The position numbers and the translations under genes are program-made. A stretch of 33,526 nt of DNA from Oehlia diaphana (Eukaryota; Glomeromycota; Glomeromycetes; Glomerales; Glomeraceae): assembly GCA_003833135.1 (NCBI GenBank), contig QZLH01000433.1, forward strand, positions 33,886 through 67,411, written 5' to 3'. Position 1 is the first letter of the stretch. Each line of letters begins with the position of its first letter. Of the stretch, positions 1-11,174 are shown in pieces. Below the pieces are notes generated by a model. The model searched no databases and was not told the origin of the DNA. It saw nothing but the letters and a program-made list of their open reading frames with translations.

Positions 1-955
1 GTACAGTATTAAGCTAAACTAATGTAAATGATATTTGGTAAATGACGTAATGCGTTAGCAATATTAAGTGGAAATTAAATAACATGATCCTATAGGGATG
101 CCCAATAAAATGCTATGATAACCAGATGATACTCTCAATTGGTCATATGTTGAACAATCAGATATAGTATGACACAGAATATATAGCAGATGATGACGAT
201 TTAAATTTTGATAATGATGAATTTTAGCAAGTAATAAAGATACAGAGGAAAAATCAGAAAGTTTTATGCAAAAAGATAAATAGTTAGAATTAGATTTGTA
301 TTTTATTATTATTTTTACTTTTTTTTTATAGTATTACATATTATAGTATGTTTATTGCAGAATTAATTTTACTTTTTTTTAGTTTTGTGTATTATAGTAT
401 GTTTTGAATTAATTTTATTCTATTTTTTTTAGTTTTACATATTATTATAGCATATTTGAATTTATAATTAAATTGTAACTGAATTATATCTAATTTATAT
501 TAATTTATATCTAATTAATAATGTCGAATTTAGTAGTATTTGTTGATTTATATCCAATTTATACCTGATTTCTTATTCTAAATTATATCTGAGTGGCAAC
601 TACTTGAAACCTAAACAGAACATTGTTTTTTAAAAAAAATCAGCTAAAATTGAGTTATAAATCAGATTAAAATTAGATGATTAATTTTTATCTGATTTAG
701 ACTATTTCAACTAGTGTATACTTTTTTCTACAAAATTTTAAGTATGATTATCATGAATCAATATATTTAATCTATACATTATAATCCAATCTTCTTTTCT
801 ATTTCATAATTTTTTAGTATACCTATATAATTGAGAATATTTATTATAATATAAAATAAAAATTTTATTATATTTACTAAATGTTTCATTTTCAAATCTT
901 GAAAATAAAATTTTTTTAAAATCATTTATTATTATTATTCTATCACTTTTATTAA
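1..955. other. AT-rich gene-free flank
   Basis: I see no open gene here. An acidic stretch near 165-235 (reading DTEYIADDDDLNFDNDEF before a stop) could be the end of a decayed ORF, but nothing supports it further. Around 655-705 a short inverted repeat (AAATCAGATTAAAATTAGAT and a partner ending ATCTGATTT) could fold. The rest is T/A runs typical of intergenic DNA in this genome. Confidence 0.5.
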
Positions 956-963
956 TATAATGA

Positions 964-1678
964 TAAAGATGTTAGCCGTAATTGATTTGCTGATGCCGTA
1001 ATATTACGGCATACAGCATTACAGTTATGACACTTTTTGTAATACTGTAATTAGTCTGTAATGCTGTAATTATGCCGTAATGCTGTAATTAGGCCATAAT
1101 GCTATAATTAGGTCGTTTAAAACAAAAGTAATGAATTATAAAAGTAAAATTACAAAAGTTTATATGTCGTGTAAGTTTAATTTTTAGGGGTACATAAGAC
1201 GCGTCGCATTTTTTTTTGCATTTTGTATACGCGTTCGTGTAAAGAAAAAAATTATATAATGAACCAAATTTCCTAGGGGTGGATGGTCGGAGGTGGAAGG
1301 TGGGAAATTTTAAGTTTTTTTCAAAAAATTTATATTAAATTAGCATAATATCTGTAATAATTAAATGATTTTATGTATAATTTACATATAAACTTTTTTA
1401 CAAAAAAATTTTTTAATTATTTTATTATTATTTACCCCTTAAAATTGAAATTACGCGGTCACACCTAAAATCCGAAATCTTGAAATTACATACTTAATTT
1501 CGAAATTACGGCATTACGGATTAATTACGGTATTACGACCTAATTACAGTATTACGACCTAATTATGGTATTACAACCTAATTACAGCATTACAACTTTT
1601 GCTTTTTAATGTAGATAGGTTGCAACCTATTACATACGACACTGTGTCTTAATATTACAGTTACGGCTAACATCTTTA
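964..1678. mobile_element. 715-bp hAT-like non-autonomous DNA transposon
   Basis: The ends are an 18-bp perfect terminal inverted repeat, TAAAGATGTTAGCCGTAA at 964-981 and its reverse complement ending at 1678. They are flanked by a perfect 8-bp direct repeat, TATAATGA, at 956-963 and 1679-1686. An 8-bp target duplication is the size made by hAT transposases. Inside each end, GTAATGCTGTAATTAGG-like units of about 20 bp repeat several times in opposite orientation on the two sides (about 1040-1115 and 1500-1600), which looks like subterminal transposase binding sites. There is no coding capacity, so it must be moved in trans. The perfect duplication suggests a fairly recent insertion. The superfamily call rests on duplication length and architecture only. 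Confidence 0.8.
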
Positions 1679-1799
1679 TATAATGATATACATCCTATAA
1701 CTAATACCAATATGACTGCAAAATATAAAATAAACATAAGAGTAAATTTGAAAAAGGTTAAATATTACTAATTGTATTTCTTTTAGTTGTATTATTATT

Positions 1800-2375
1800 T
1801 TTTATAATAATTTGTAGACCAATTAATGATTCTTGTCCAAAGAAAGATGTTTAGGTAATTTCTCAATAATATTTAAATGCTAAAGTTAAAATTTTTTCAG
1901 TTTGATCTGAAATTGCAATTATTCCAAGTGGTAAAGCTTCAGCTATATTATTAGTATAAATAAATGTAAATGGAATATTATTCAATTCAAAAGATAATAA
2001 CATATCAATATAACATATTTCGTCATCTTATTGAATATATTGATATATTTTTAATATTAATTGAATTACTACTATAAAAATAAAAGCTTAATTGGTAATT
2101 GAATTAATTATATGAAATAAATTTAGCAATATTTTTTTTACTTTGATTATATTTGTTAACAACATTTTTAAGTTTCTTCCATATATCTATTCCATTTTTT
2201 TGACCTAATGTCGCATTTTTATATAATGTAAAAAAATACTGTACTGCTTACTGATTAGGATTTATTGAATAATCTGCTAAAGTCAACTGTAAATTATTTT
2301 TATTTATTATTAGTTTAAAGTGAAATTTATAATAACGATGTACTGATGTAAAACCAGGACTGGAAAAACTTATAA
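1800..2375 (-). pseudogene. Decayed MULE-like transposase fragment
   Basis: Reading the minus strand from about 2365 gives a long, nearly open translation with motifs such as SPGFTSVHRYYKFHF, LADYSINPNQ (then a stop), AVQYFFTLYKNATLG and NGIDIWKKLKNVVN. Further on, in other frames, come FTFIYTNNIAEALPLGI and ISDQTEKILTLAFKYY, followed by stops. The ALPLGI...SD...T..AF pattern is what I associate with the DDE core of MULE/FAR1-type transposases in Rhizophagus. That assignment is from memory. Several stops and frame changes make it a dead remnant. No terminal repeats could be tied to it. Confidence 0.5.
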
Positions 2376-2759
2376 TAAAGGTTACTGGATAATAATAAAT
2401 GATGGTTTTGCCCAAATAAATAAAAATTTTTCTTAAGTAATTAAACTAAAAATCTAATAAATCTTATACAGAAATATCTGAAAAAATAAAATAAATCATA
2501 AATTATTTTTTTAATATTAATATTAATTAAAATCATTAAATTTTTTGAAAAAAATTTTATAATAACATAAACCACTTTATTAATTATGCAAACTACCTTT
2601 TTGCATTATATAGAATATATAAAAATCTAAGTGAAGTGTATAAATCAAGCATTTAACTCTAAACTTAAAACAGGTAAGTTTAATCCACACATTTTAACTT
2701 CATTAAAAATTGCATATATAAAAAATTCAATAGACTTTATTAGTATATTAAATACTATG

Positions 2760-3810
2760 GACTCTTAGTGTCTTTCAAAGAATGGAAAAAACTAAGATTT
2801 GTAAGTAGTATAAATCTTGATTTTATATTTTTTCTTTTTCTTAAAAAAAAATATTATTAACCATTACTAATAATTATTTTTTTCTTTTTTAGGTTTGTTA
2901 AGCTTTTGAATTCTGAAGAATAAAAAAGAACTAAGATTTGTAAGGATTTACAAATTTTAGTTTTACTTATTTTATTTTTTTAATATTAATGAACAGTTAC
3001 TAATAACTGTTCTTTTCTTTATTTTTTAGGTTTTAGATGAATTTCTGAATTCTGAAGAATAGAAAATCAAGATTCATAAGTAAACTATAAATCTTGATTA
3101 TTTATTTTTATTATTATTATGAATAGTTTCTAACTGTTTCTTTCTTTTTATTTTTTAAATTGCGAGTAGACTTTCAAAGATCAGAAGAAAATAAACCAAA
3201 ATTCATAAATAGAAACCTTAGTTTTATATTTGTTTTTTTTATTATTTTAAAACAGTTTATTAACTGTTCTTTTCTTTTTTATAGATTCGGATAGACTTCT
3301 GATGAATGGAACAAGAGGAACCAAAATTTGTAAATACAAATTTTGGTTTTATTAATATTTTTTTTAATTTTATTAATAATGAACAGTTTGCTAACTGTTC
3401 TTTCTTTTTTTTTATAGGTTTAGGTGGACTTTTGAAGAATAGAGAAACTCAAAGATTTGTAAGTACAAGTATGAATCTTATATTTTCATTTATTTTTTTA
3501 TTATTATAAATGATTATTAATAATTGTTCTTTTTTTGTTTAGGTTCAGGAAGACTTTCTAAAAGAATGAAAAACTAAGATTTATAATCTTAGTTTTTTTT
3601 TATTATTTTTTATTATTATGAACTGTTCTTTTTTTGATTTTTATAGGATCAGGTGGGCTTCTGAAGAAGGAAAAAAACCAAAGATTTGTAAGTAGAATTT
3701 TAGTTTTTTTTGCTTTTTTAATATTATAAATGGTTACTAATAACTGTTCTTTTTTTATAGTTTTTAATGGATTTCTAAAAGATCAGGATTTGTAAGTATA
3801 TATGAATACG
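2760..3810. repeat. Degenerate tandem array, about 9 units of 104-137 bp
   Basis: Units start at about 2760, 2893, 3030, 3159, 3285, 3418, 3543, 3647 and 3761. Each has the same parts in order: a pyrimidine tract ending in TATAG or TTTAG, a GAAGAA-rich segment of about 41-55 bp (e.g. AGGTGGACTTTTGAAGAATA), an AAGATTTGTAAGTA-like junction, a first inverted repeat, an AT spacer, a second inverted repeat (GAACAGTTA...TAACTGTTC), and the next pyrimidine tract. Sequence diverges between units but the pairing in the first hairpin is often kept. No continuous reading frame crosses the array, and exon-like segments of 41 and 45 bp do not keep frame. The function is unknown: structured transcript, amplified microexon/intron unit, or plain satellite. 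Confidence 0.85.
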
Positions 3811-5240
3811 GTGATTGTAGAATTGTAGATTAGCAATATTTATTTATAATTTAGATAGATGTTAATAATAATAATAAACTAATCATATGATAATAGTCTA
3901 AGCACATGATGACATTTGAGGACTAGTGATATATCACCATAACAATAAAAAAAAATCTAATATTAAATTGATAACTTACAAACTGTATCTTAGATAATTT
4001 TTTTTAAACATATTACTTTTTCTTTTTTCTTTTTCCTTTTTTTTTAAATATGTGTAACATAAGCCAATCAAAAAATTTGAATGCCTATTTATCACCCCCC
4101 TGTAAGTTGTATGCAAATGTTGAACAAAAGGAGTAAATTTTATGCATATCCTAAATGTGTGGCGATTATAAATACTTTTTGGGAATGATTGACAAATGTG
4201 ACACAGACAGTTTTTTACAAAAAACCTTAATAAACTTATATTCAAACCTTAAACACATACTTTAAACAATATATTCGGCGTAATCAGTCACACATTTAGG
4301 ATGTGCCATTTAGAACGTGCCAATTTAATAAATATTACGCCATTTATATAATTAATTCAAAATTAAATTTATATTTATACAGTTACAGTATTTTGATATT
4401 CCCCTCTCAGCTTTTCAGAATTTATGTTGTCATACATTAAAGTAGTTAGCTGACAAAAACTTATGAAATTATTTTTTCTAAATATAGTAAAACATCCGTT
4501 AGACAATTTAAATCCTGTACATTAGTATTCAGTCAGGCCAACATTGTTTAAATTTAAATGACATAATTATTTATTTTTAGAATATTCATAATATTCATCA
4601 TTGAATTCGATTTTGCCGTAATACAAATATTGCGTGTTCTTTCGTGATTTTTCTAATCCATAGTTCGTACTTTCTCTTGCTACATAAATTCAAAAAAAAG
4701 ATTTGAATAATAAGCTTATTATAAAATAATAAATTCGAGTATCGGATATTTGCAAACTATAAACTAAAATGTTCAGTACACGCGAGAAAGTAAAGTGGTA
4801 CGATACAATTTTACCTCGTAAAAGATCTGTTGTGCATATGGATTGCATCGAGACAGGTAATTTATTTTTCTTTGTATGGTAGCTTGATGCACAAGATAAT
4901 TTGGTACTTGATACAGTAACACAATTTCAGGTTTAAATTTAGAAATAATAACTATTGTGTAATTTTTTGCCTCTGATTTATATAAATATGCATCAACCCC
5001 TCTATCAAACTTGGAGTAAAAAAAAATTTTAAATCTTTTTCAACCGTTTAACAACTTTTTATAGCTTATCGTTATAAAAGTGTAAAATATAGAGAAATTT
5101 TGTATTTCTTATCTCTTGTATATAAAACTAGATTTCAAAAATTCTTGCCTTCCTGACATTACTTTGAAGCATTTGCTGGACAATCGCATCATCCCTTATA
5201 ATATCCATTATATCACTCCTAAAATTTTTTCATTAAAATT
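3811..5240. other. AT-rich region upstream of the PH-domain gene
   Basis: No gene is supported. It contains an inverted repeat at 4144-4307, listed separately. From 4769 to 4856 there is an ATG-initiated open stretch (MFSTREKVKWYDTILPRKRS...) ending at a good donor (CAG|GTAATT). It cannot be spliced in frame to the PH gene with any AG I can find, so it is left as a possible 5' leader exon or chance ORF. Confidence 0.4.
4144..4307. repeat. Inverted repeat pair, about 20-bp arms
   Basis: GCATATCCTAAATGTGTG at 4144-4161 faces CACACATTTAGGATGTGCC at 4289-4307, its near-perfect reverse complement. The similarity continues more weakly inward (CGATTATA against TAATCAG). The arms enclose about 125 bp with no gene. 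It may be the core of a small foldback element or a MITE remnant. I found no clear target duplication. Confidence 0.55.
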
Positions 5241-6349
5241 ATGCAATTTACAAACGAGGGACAAAAGTCTGGATGGTTGACAAAGCTTGGAGGAAACTCT
5301 CTAAGAAAAACTTGGAAGCGTCGATGGTTTGATTTAAGAGGAAGTTATTTATATTATTATCGACAACAGGTTAGTGTAATTTCGGGTGGCTTGATGTAAG
5401 TTTACATCTATATCTAAAATAAATTATTTAAATTTTCTAGAATGATACAGAACCTTCAGGAGTGATAAATCTTTCATTATTTAACTCAATATGCCAAGAT
5501 TCGTCCGCCACAAAAAAATCACAATATTGTATACGTATCGAAAAGGTTATACGTGAATCTGATTCGATTAATTCTAACATAAGCTATCGAGAAACAATTT
5601 CCACAAAAAAAGCAACTTTATTTCTTGCATTCGCCGACAGTGAAAGTGAAATGCAGGATTGGATTACGATACTTGAAAAACGTTTGAGTGGACGAAATAT
5701 TGTTGATATTGTTCTAGATAGATTAGAACTTTTTAACGGTATGGGAATACATAGAAGACAAGGAAGTTATGGTTCATTGAATTCATTTTATTCCAGGAAT
5801 AGCAGCTTTTGTTCTTCAAGTGGTTCGACATCTGAATCAACTTTATCTTCTAGACGTCCATCTTTGGATTCTCTCAGCATAGATACTCCATCTTTAGACT
5901 CTAGGAGTTCAATTGATTCATTCCATAATGGACAAAGTAGTGTTGCTAGTACAACTATTTCACAAAAACAATCATTTTCTCGCCCAGAGACTCCTTCAAG
6001 TTTAGTTGAAAGACTTGGAATAGGACAACCAATTCTTCGTAAACCTGCTTCACACTCATGTTTGCAGGATAGACGTAACGTAAATGGTCATAATAGTTCG
6101 AATAATAGCAAACTTGTTCGTAAACTTTCTCTTACTTTCAAAGAATCACCAAATCGAATTCCATCAGCTCCACTAATTATGGTACATGGAGAAAACTCGA
6201 AATTTACATCTTCGCCCGATGTCGTTTACTTTCCAAAGCATTGTAACAAAAAGAAAATAGAGGAAGATAAATTAGTTGGAAATCCGAGTCCACCTTCACC
6301 TGCTACTCCAATTGCGAATGTATTTCCGAGCCATTTAGCAGATAATTAA
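5241..6349 (+). CDS. PH-domain protein with Ser-rich tail (2 exons)
   Basis: Two exons, 5241-5369 and 5441-6349, join in phase 0 across an intron with GTTAGT and TTCTAG borders and give 345 aa. The N-terminal 110 or so residues form a pleckstrin-homology domain: SGWLTKLGG (strand 1), then KTWKRRWFDLRGSYLYYY (strands 2-3, with the Lys/Arg cluster expected of phosphoinositide-binding PH domains), and a closing helix with the signature Trp in EMQDWITILEKRL. The remaining 200 or so residues are low-complexity Ser/Thr/Pro, with the phosphosite-like repeats RRPSLDSLSIDTPSLDS and KPASHSCLQD. The likely role is a membrane-recruited signalling adaptor; the partner is unknown. The start is the ATG directly before the domain, and a stop lies in frame upstream. 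An additional upstream 5' exon is possible. Confidence 0.85.
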
Positions 6350-7117
6350 TGAACTTGTTAAAAAATAAATATAAATACAGTATGTTTTTTTTAAAAAAAA
6401 AAAATTTTAACCATATACATGATTTTTGGATTTTAAGGGGATAAATGAACAAGATGCCTCTCCTTTTTTTTCATTTGCAAAGTTTGTACATATGCAATAC
6501 CATTTTACCAGTTTGTAATTTGCTTATCATTAAATTTTTATTCTAAAGTAATGTTTCCCTTTATATAGACTTGTTAGATATTATATTCCCCCAAAAGCGT
6601 TGCATGCATTTTAGTTTTCTATTTTCGTCTACTTTATCGACGACGGTTTAAGATTTTTCTTCTTAATAGATTTTTTATTGAATAAAATTTATAATGATAG
6701 TAAATAATAAGTATTTGCCTGTAACAAATCTTTCTAATTTCTAATATGTGTTTTTTTATTTAATGATACAATAACTTTTATATAATAGTTATTGTGTCAG
6801 TCAGATAAGATCATGTTAAAAATATAATTAGGTGATGTTTTGATGAAAATATTATCTGTTATAGCCTACATGATTGCAAATATTTAGCCATTAACAAATA
6901 ACTATCCTAATAGACTGACCAATAAATTATTTTTTAAAGTATTATAAATTAACTTGAATAAAATAATAAAATACAATTATTTCATAAAGTAATAAATCAC
7001 GAATATTCTGATAAAGATAAACTAAATTAATCTATCAAAATTGGTAACCTATTATTATAATGAACTATTTTATTTAGTATTAGTTTTCGCTAAATCCCGA
7101 ACTTCTAATATCATAAC
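6350..7117. other. Convergent 3' intergenic region
   Basis: This lies between the ends of the PH gene and the WBP2-like gene. It contains A/T runs, with AATAAA-like signals soon after the PH stop (near 6364) and on the other strand before 7118. Nothing coding is visible. Confidence 0.5.
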
Positions 7118-8250
7118 TTATCTTGTTACAACCTCATCGTAGGCAGGTGGCAGCTCATCTGGAGCTACTGGTGGTTGTCTAGCTTCGGTGGAAGTAGAAA
7201 TGTTACGAGAAGTTGTAGCGTCAGCAGATGGCTCAAGGCTATTGAGAGGAGCTCCTGATGATACAACATTACTGCAAGATGACGTTGATATTTGTGCTGA
7301 TGAAGAATTATCTTGACGCGGTGTATACATTGGCAACGGTTCAGTATGTTCTACAGGAGCGGTTCCCTCGTTCTCTATTATTATCGAAGATATTACTTGA
7401 TATGCATTATGGATTGTTAATAAATATCATTTTAAATATAAACCCTACCAAATAATCTCAACATTAAGTTTTTATAAACTGTGCTGAATTCAAATCCGCC
7501 TATATAATTGATATTGATATATAAGTACTATATTAATAATTTATTTTATTAAATGTAAAGGATCGAATAATAATTTATACCTCCTTCTTTGAAGGTAACT
7601 TTTAATTGTCCTGGAGCTGGTAATCCTCCATTCAGAACCTAATATTATCCAATATAAAGTTTTATATAAATAAATATCAAATAGAAAAAATTTTCAATAG
7701 CGAAATACATACCGGAGTTACAACAGCTTGATAATAATTTGCCCCAAACCAAGGTTGTTGAAGCTTTCCTTCTTTTAAATTCAAAAGAGGTATACTCAAA
7801 GATTTAAAGTGTTCCAAGGATGGTTGTGAAATAAATATTACCTAGAGAATGATAACTTTCCATACTCTGAAATTCAACTTGAAGCGAATCTAAACTATAC
7901 TTTTGGAAATATACATACGCGTTGGTTTGTTAAATATATGCCTCCGTCGGCTTTAAGAGTCTCTGCATTACCTGGGTAACCACTAACATATTAAGTAAAA
8001 TTACATAATAGAATAAGTTTTTTCTTAAAGGAAAATTAAAAAACAAAATAAATAAATAAATAAGTGTATACCTTCCCATGTCCAAGATAAGGGAAACTTT
8101 GTCCTGTCTATAGTTTAAATATATGTATGAGTAGTAAAACATATTTGATTTCAAAGCGAATTATATGGCTTACTCTAAAAGAATCTTCTCTCCAGGAAGA
8201 GGTACCGGACTTTTCCCATCAGAAGCGACCATAGCCCAATTCAACGCCAT
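7118..8250 (-). CDS. WBP2-like GRAM-domain protein with C-terminal PY motif (6 exons)
   Basis: Exons on the minus strand: 8250-8174, 8107-8072, 7982-7919, 7841-7713, 7638-7581 and 7374-7118. All have GT-AG borders and the phases agree, giving 206 aa. The start reads MALNWAMVASDGKSPVPLPG, the typical opening of fungal WW-domain-binding-protein-2 homologues. The GRAM (PH-like) fold follows, with GGIYLTNQR, VIFISQPS and GKLQQPWFGANYYQAVV. The last exon is a disordered Ser/Thr/Ala tail that ends in PPAYDEVVTR, whose PPAY (197-200) is a PPxY ligand for WW domains such as those of NEDD4/Rsp5 ubiquitin ligases. The expected role is a membrane-associated adaptor or co-regulator bound through its PY motif. 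The junction between exons 5 and 6 is the least certain, because the end of the GRAM domain is short. Confidence 0.85.
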
Positions 8251-9953
8251 TGTGAATTAACTAATTTAAAAAAGAAATGTGTCAATAAAAGAATTATTGA
8301 CATCGTACAGATCAGTGACTTTATTAGTATCCGCAGTAAAAATTAGATATCTTGATCGGTCTCCATTTTTTGAAAAGCAACTTTTTTTTTTTGAAAGTCT
8401 TGAAAGTCGAGGTATATATTGATTATTTTTTATTTGATACCCAAATTTTATATGATGATATGAGTCCATATAGTTTCAGGTGATTTTAATGAGCCAAGAG
8501 ACAAGTAAACATGCACTACCATCTGAATAATAACAAATATTTTGAACAAATACAATCTTTTAAACTGTAATTTAATATTTTAATATATTCAATTTTTTAG
8601 GTTTTCAAGAAAATTGTCTTTATAAAGGTATTTATTCGAAATAATTTTTTTCACATATTTTTGATCCTTATGATGATATTCATAATTATACAGTTCTGCT
8701 TCTGATATATCGTGAAGTAACAATTACCAAACTCAAGTCTGATGTTGGAATTCATTCGTAATAATTATCTTTGAAAGTGCCAGCATAACTAATAGTACAT
8801 TTATTTATTCAGGAACATCGTATTAAATTCGCTTTCGTATAGGTACATATTTTTAAAAAAAGTTTTTGGATTAATTCGAGATGATGTTTTTAAATCAAAA
8901 TCCGTGTTTCAGATGAATTTACCTTTATGATTATATTTTTTCTTGATTCCTGATTGTAATAATTACCTTTGGTTTCTCTTATTTTTAATTATTATTACTA
9001 ATTCATTTTTATTGCCAATAGGATGCGTAAAGATGAAAGTTCCTCGCTATTTTGATCACGGTTTAATTGTATTTTAACTAATTTCGATAGCAATGTAAGT
9101 AGATAATTTTCTTTGAATTGTCAATTTGATATGATGAACTATAGTTACATCCATTCGATGATTGGGAATCACATTGCGTACAACCATCAGAGCGACATTT
9201 TTTTCCATCGAAGGTTCTCTTTGATAAATTGATGAAGCTTACTGGCTAATCGCGATGGGAGATTTGTTTAGTTCATTCTGATTTTTATGAATTTTCAGAT
9301 CTTTTCTGTATTCCTGCAAGATATGAAATAACTTCTGAGATATTTATTAATTCATTATTAATTTTTTTTCTTTTCGAGAAATATTAATAAATTTTATCGT
9401 TTTTAGGTATTAAATTTTAGTCAATTATTTTAATACGAAGTTAACCATAATAATTATAAAAATAACATATGATTACAGTAGAAGTCGAGACTATTTTAGC
9501 GCTTTTTTCTATATACTGTATTAACTATTAAATTATCATTAAATTTGGGTTATCAATTGTGATATAATTTCTGCATAATTTGATTTCGTCTACGTGTCTA
9601 AACTCTAAAGGAGGTTTATCGACACATTTCTTCATTTGTGTTTCCTCCGCTCTGCAAATCAATAACCAACAAGGTTAGCTCGGTCATAAATAATCACCTG
9701 TCATTAAGGGTGTTTATGTTGCCATATCTGGAATTTTCTCAACTCTTCATTATATATAAACGAAAGGGCGCTATTACCTTTTTTTTCATATCTTTAGTTA
9801 AATGATCTCTCATTTCTTATACTTCACTTAACCTTTGTTGCAAGTTTATAAAGGTTTATTGCTATTTATTATTATTTTTTTTTTTATACATATATTTTTA
9901 TTCTTACATTTTCGACAATCCGGTTCAAATATTTATTTTTTTTTTATTCTAGA
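8251..9953. other. Divergent upstream region of the WBP2-like and Lunapark genes
   Basis: About 1.7 kb with no supportable ORF. It should hold both promoters and 5' leaders. It is less A/T-homopolymeric than the repeat-derived regions, and I saw no transposon motif in it. Confidence 0.45.
9751..9760 (+). promoter_or_regulatory. Possible TATA box of the Lunapark gene
   Basis: TATATATAAA stands about 195 bp before the ATG, followed by GC-richer sequence and then a long T-rich tract. It is plausible as a TATA element, but such strings are common in DNA this AT-rich. Confidence 0.25.
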
Positions 9954-11174
9954 ATGGGTGTAATACTTTCACGTTTTCGGTCGCAAAGTGATGATAATTA
10001 CGAAAAAATTCTTTCAGAACTCGACGATGATATTGGTCGAGCTGAGATTCGCTTACGTGAGATAAGAATTCGTGAGCGTAGTGCTTTGATAATTTGGATC
10101 GTGTATTCTATGTTGGTTTACGTTGCATATGTGGCAGGTTATTGGTACTTTGTTTATATGTCTATTGAAGAAGAAGGGTGGGATTTTATGAAAATTGCAC
10201 CAGTTTTTACTGGTCCTTTTTTCATAGTAATTGGGTATAGATTCTTGGCCTTATGGTATAAACGAAAAGAAACAACTGAAATATCACAACTCGAGCACCT
10301 AAGAGCTAAACAAAAGTTAAAAGTAGAAGAGCTTAAAAAGAAAACCGGATATTATACAACTAAAACTTTACTGGATCGTTATGATTCGTCTAAAGGGCAA
10401 ATAAATCAACAAAATGTACCTGTACGTCCCGTACAATCTATTAATCCTAGTCTTCGTCAACGAAATGTTCCCAATCCTCAAGTACCAGAAATTAATGGTA
10501 TTAATGGAGATTCAAGAAGTAATAATATAGAACTTAACATTGGTGGTAACGCACCACGTCCTAATTCTTACGATCCAAGTAGTCCAAATTCAATTACACC
10601 TCTTCAAAGGCGGTGGTATGATAAGTTAGTAGATGTGATTGTTGGTGATGATGAACAAAAGTATGCATTAATTTGTCAAACCTGTTTTACATGGAATGGA
10701 TTAGCTTATCCCGCAGATTTTGAAGATGTTCAATATTATTGTAAAAAATGTAATCATTTTAATCCATCTCGGCGAAGTCAACGTAATGAAACATCTTTAA
10801 GCGCACCATCCAGTCTCACAAATGGTAATGATAGTAACGGTAATAATAATCATCTTAACATCACTAATGGTCACTTCAATAAGTCAAATGATCCATCTCA
10901 ACTAGGTGACCCTTTAACTCCGCGAAGGGGACGCTCAACCACGCCAAGACCCATGAGTCGTAGCAATTCTTCGGACCCCGAAAAAGTAATCGATAATGAT
11001 GATTATGATGATGATGGTGTAGCTGTTAGTAAAGCTTTGGCCTCTAGATCTAGCAGCCGGAAGAGAAGGAGCAGTCGAAGTCAAAATAGGGTTGGTGATA
11101 GTCGTCGTGGAAGTAACGATGACGTTAAACCATACTCAACCAGTGATGATGAAAACGTTTCTCGCGAAGAGTAA
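9954..11174 (+). CDS. LNP1: Lunapark-family ER junction protein
   Basis: One 406-aa coding exon. Lunapark proteins sit at three-way junctions of the tubular ER and stabilise them, working against atlastin/Sey1 fusion. Visible features, in order: MGVILSRF (N-terminal Gly and hydrophobic start, a possible myristoylation site as in animals), a coiled coil at about 13-42, two membrane segments at about 44-69 and 80-101, a second coiled coil at about 108-132, and a disordered linker. A zinc ribbon follows with Cys241, Cys244, Cys263 and Cys266 (CQTC...CKKC) next to GLAYPADFEDVQYYC, the hallmark of the family. The long Ser/Asn/Arg-rich tail ends EENVSREE-like. The ATG is preceded by a strong acceptor (TTTTTATTCTAG) one base away, so an intron in the 5' leader is likely. 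Identification is firm. Confidence 0.95.
   Translation: MGVILSRFRSQSDDNYEKILSELDDDIGRAEIRLREIRIRERSALIIWIVYSMLVYVAYVAGYWYFVYMSIEEEGWDFMKIAPVFTGPFFIVIGYRFLALWYKRKETTEISQLEHLRAKQKLKVEELKKKTGYYTTKTLLDRYDSSKGQINQQNVPVRPVQSINPSLRQRNVPNPQVPEINGINGDSRSNNIELNIGGNAPRPNSYDPSSPNSITPLQRRWYDKLVDVIVGDDEQKYALICQTCFTWNGLAYPADFEDVQYYCKKCNHFNPSRRSQRNETSLSAPSSLTNGNDSNGNNNHLNITNGHFNKSNDPSQLGDPLTPRRGRSTTPRPMSRSNSSDPEKVIDNDDYDDDGVAVSKALASRSSSRKRRSSRSQNRVGDSRRGSNDDVKPYSTSDDENVSREE

Noticed and set aside
3306..3509. 67-aa ORF inside the tandem array
   Set aside because: It is an accident of two units without stops; other units have stops in every frame and no residue conservation.
2760..3810. CRISPR array
   Set aside because: The genome is eukaryotic, repeats are divergent and 104-137 bp long, and there are no unique uniform spacers.
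4769..4856. ATG ORF (MFSTREKVKWYDTILPRKRS...) ending at a good splice donor, as first exon of the PH gene
   Set aside because: It ends in phase 1, and no AG before the PH domain restores the WLTKLGG frame; a stop lies in frame before the 5241 ATG.
7258..7455. Plus-strand ORF of 65 aa
   Set aside because: Antisense shadow of the last exon of the WBP2-like gene.
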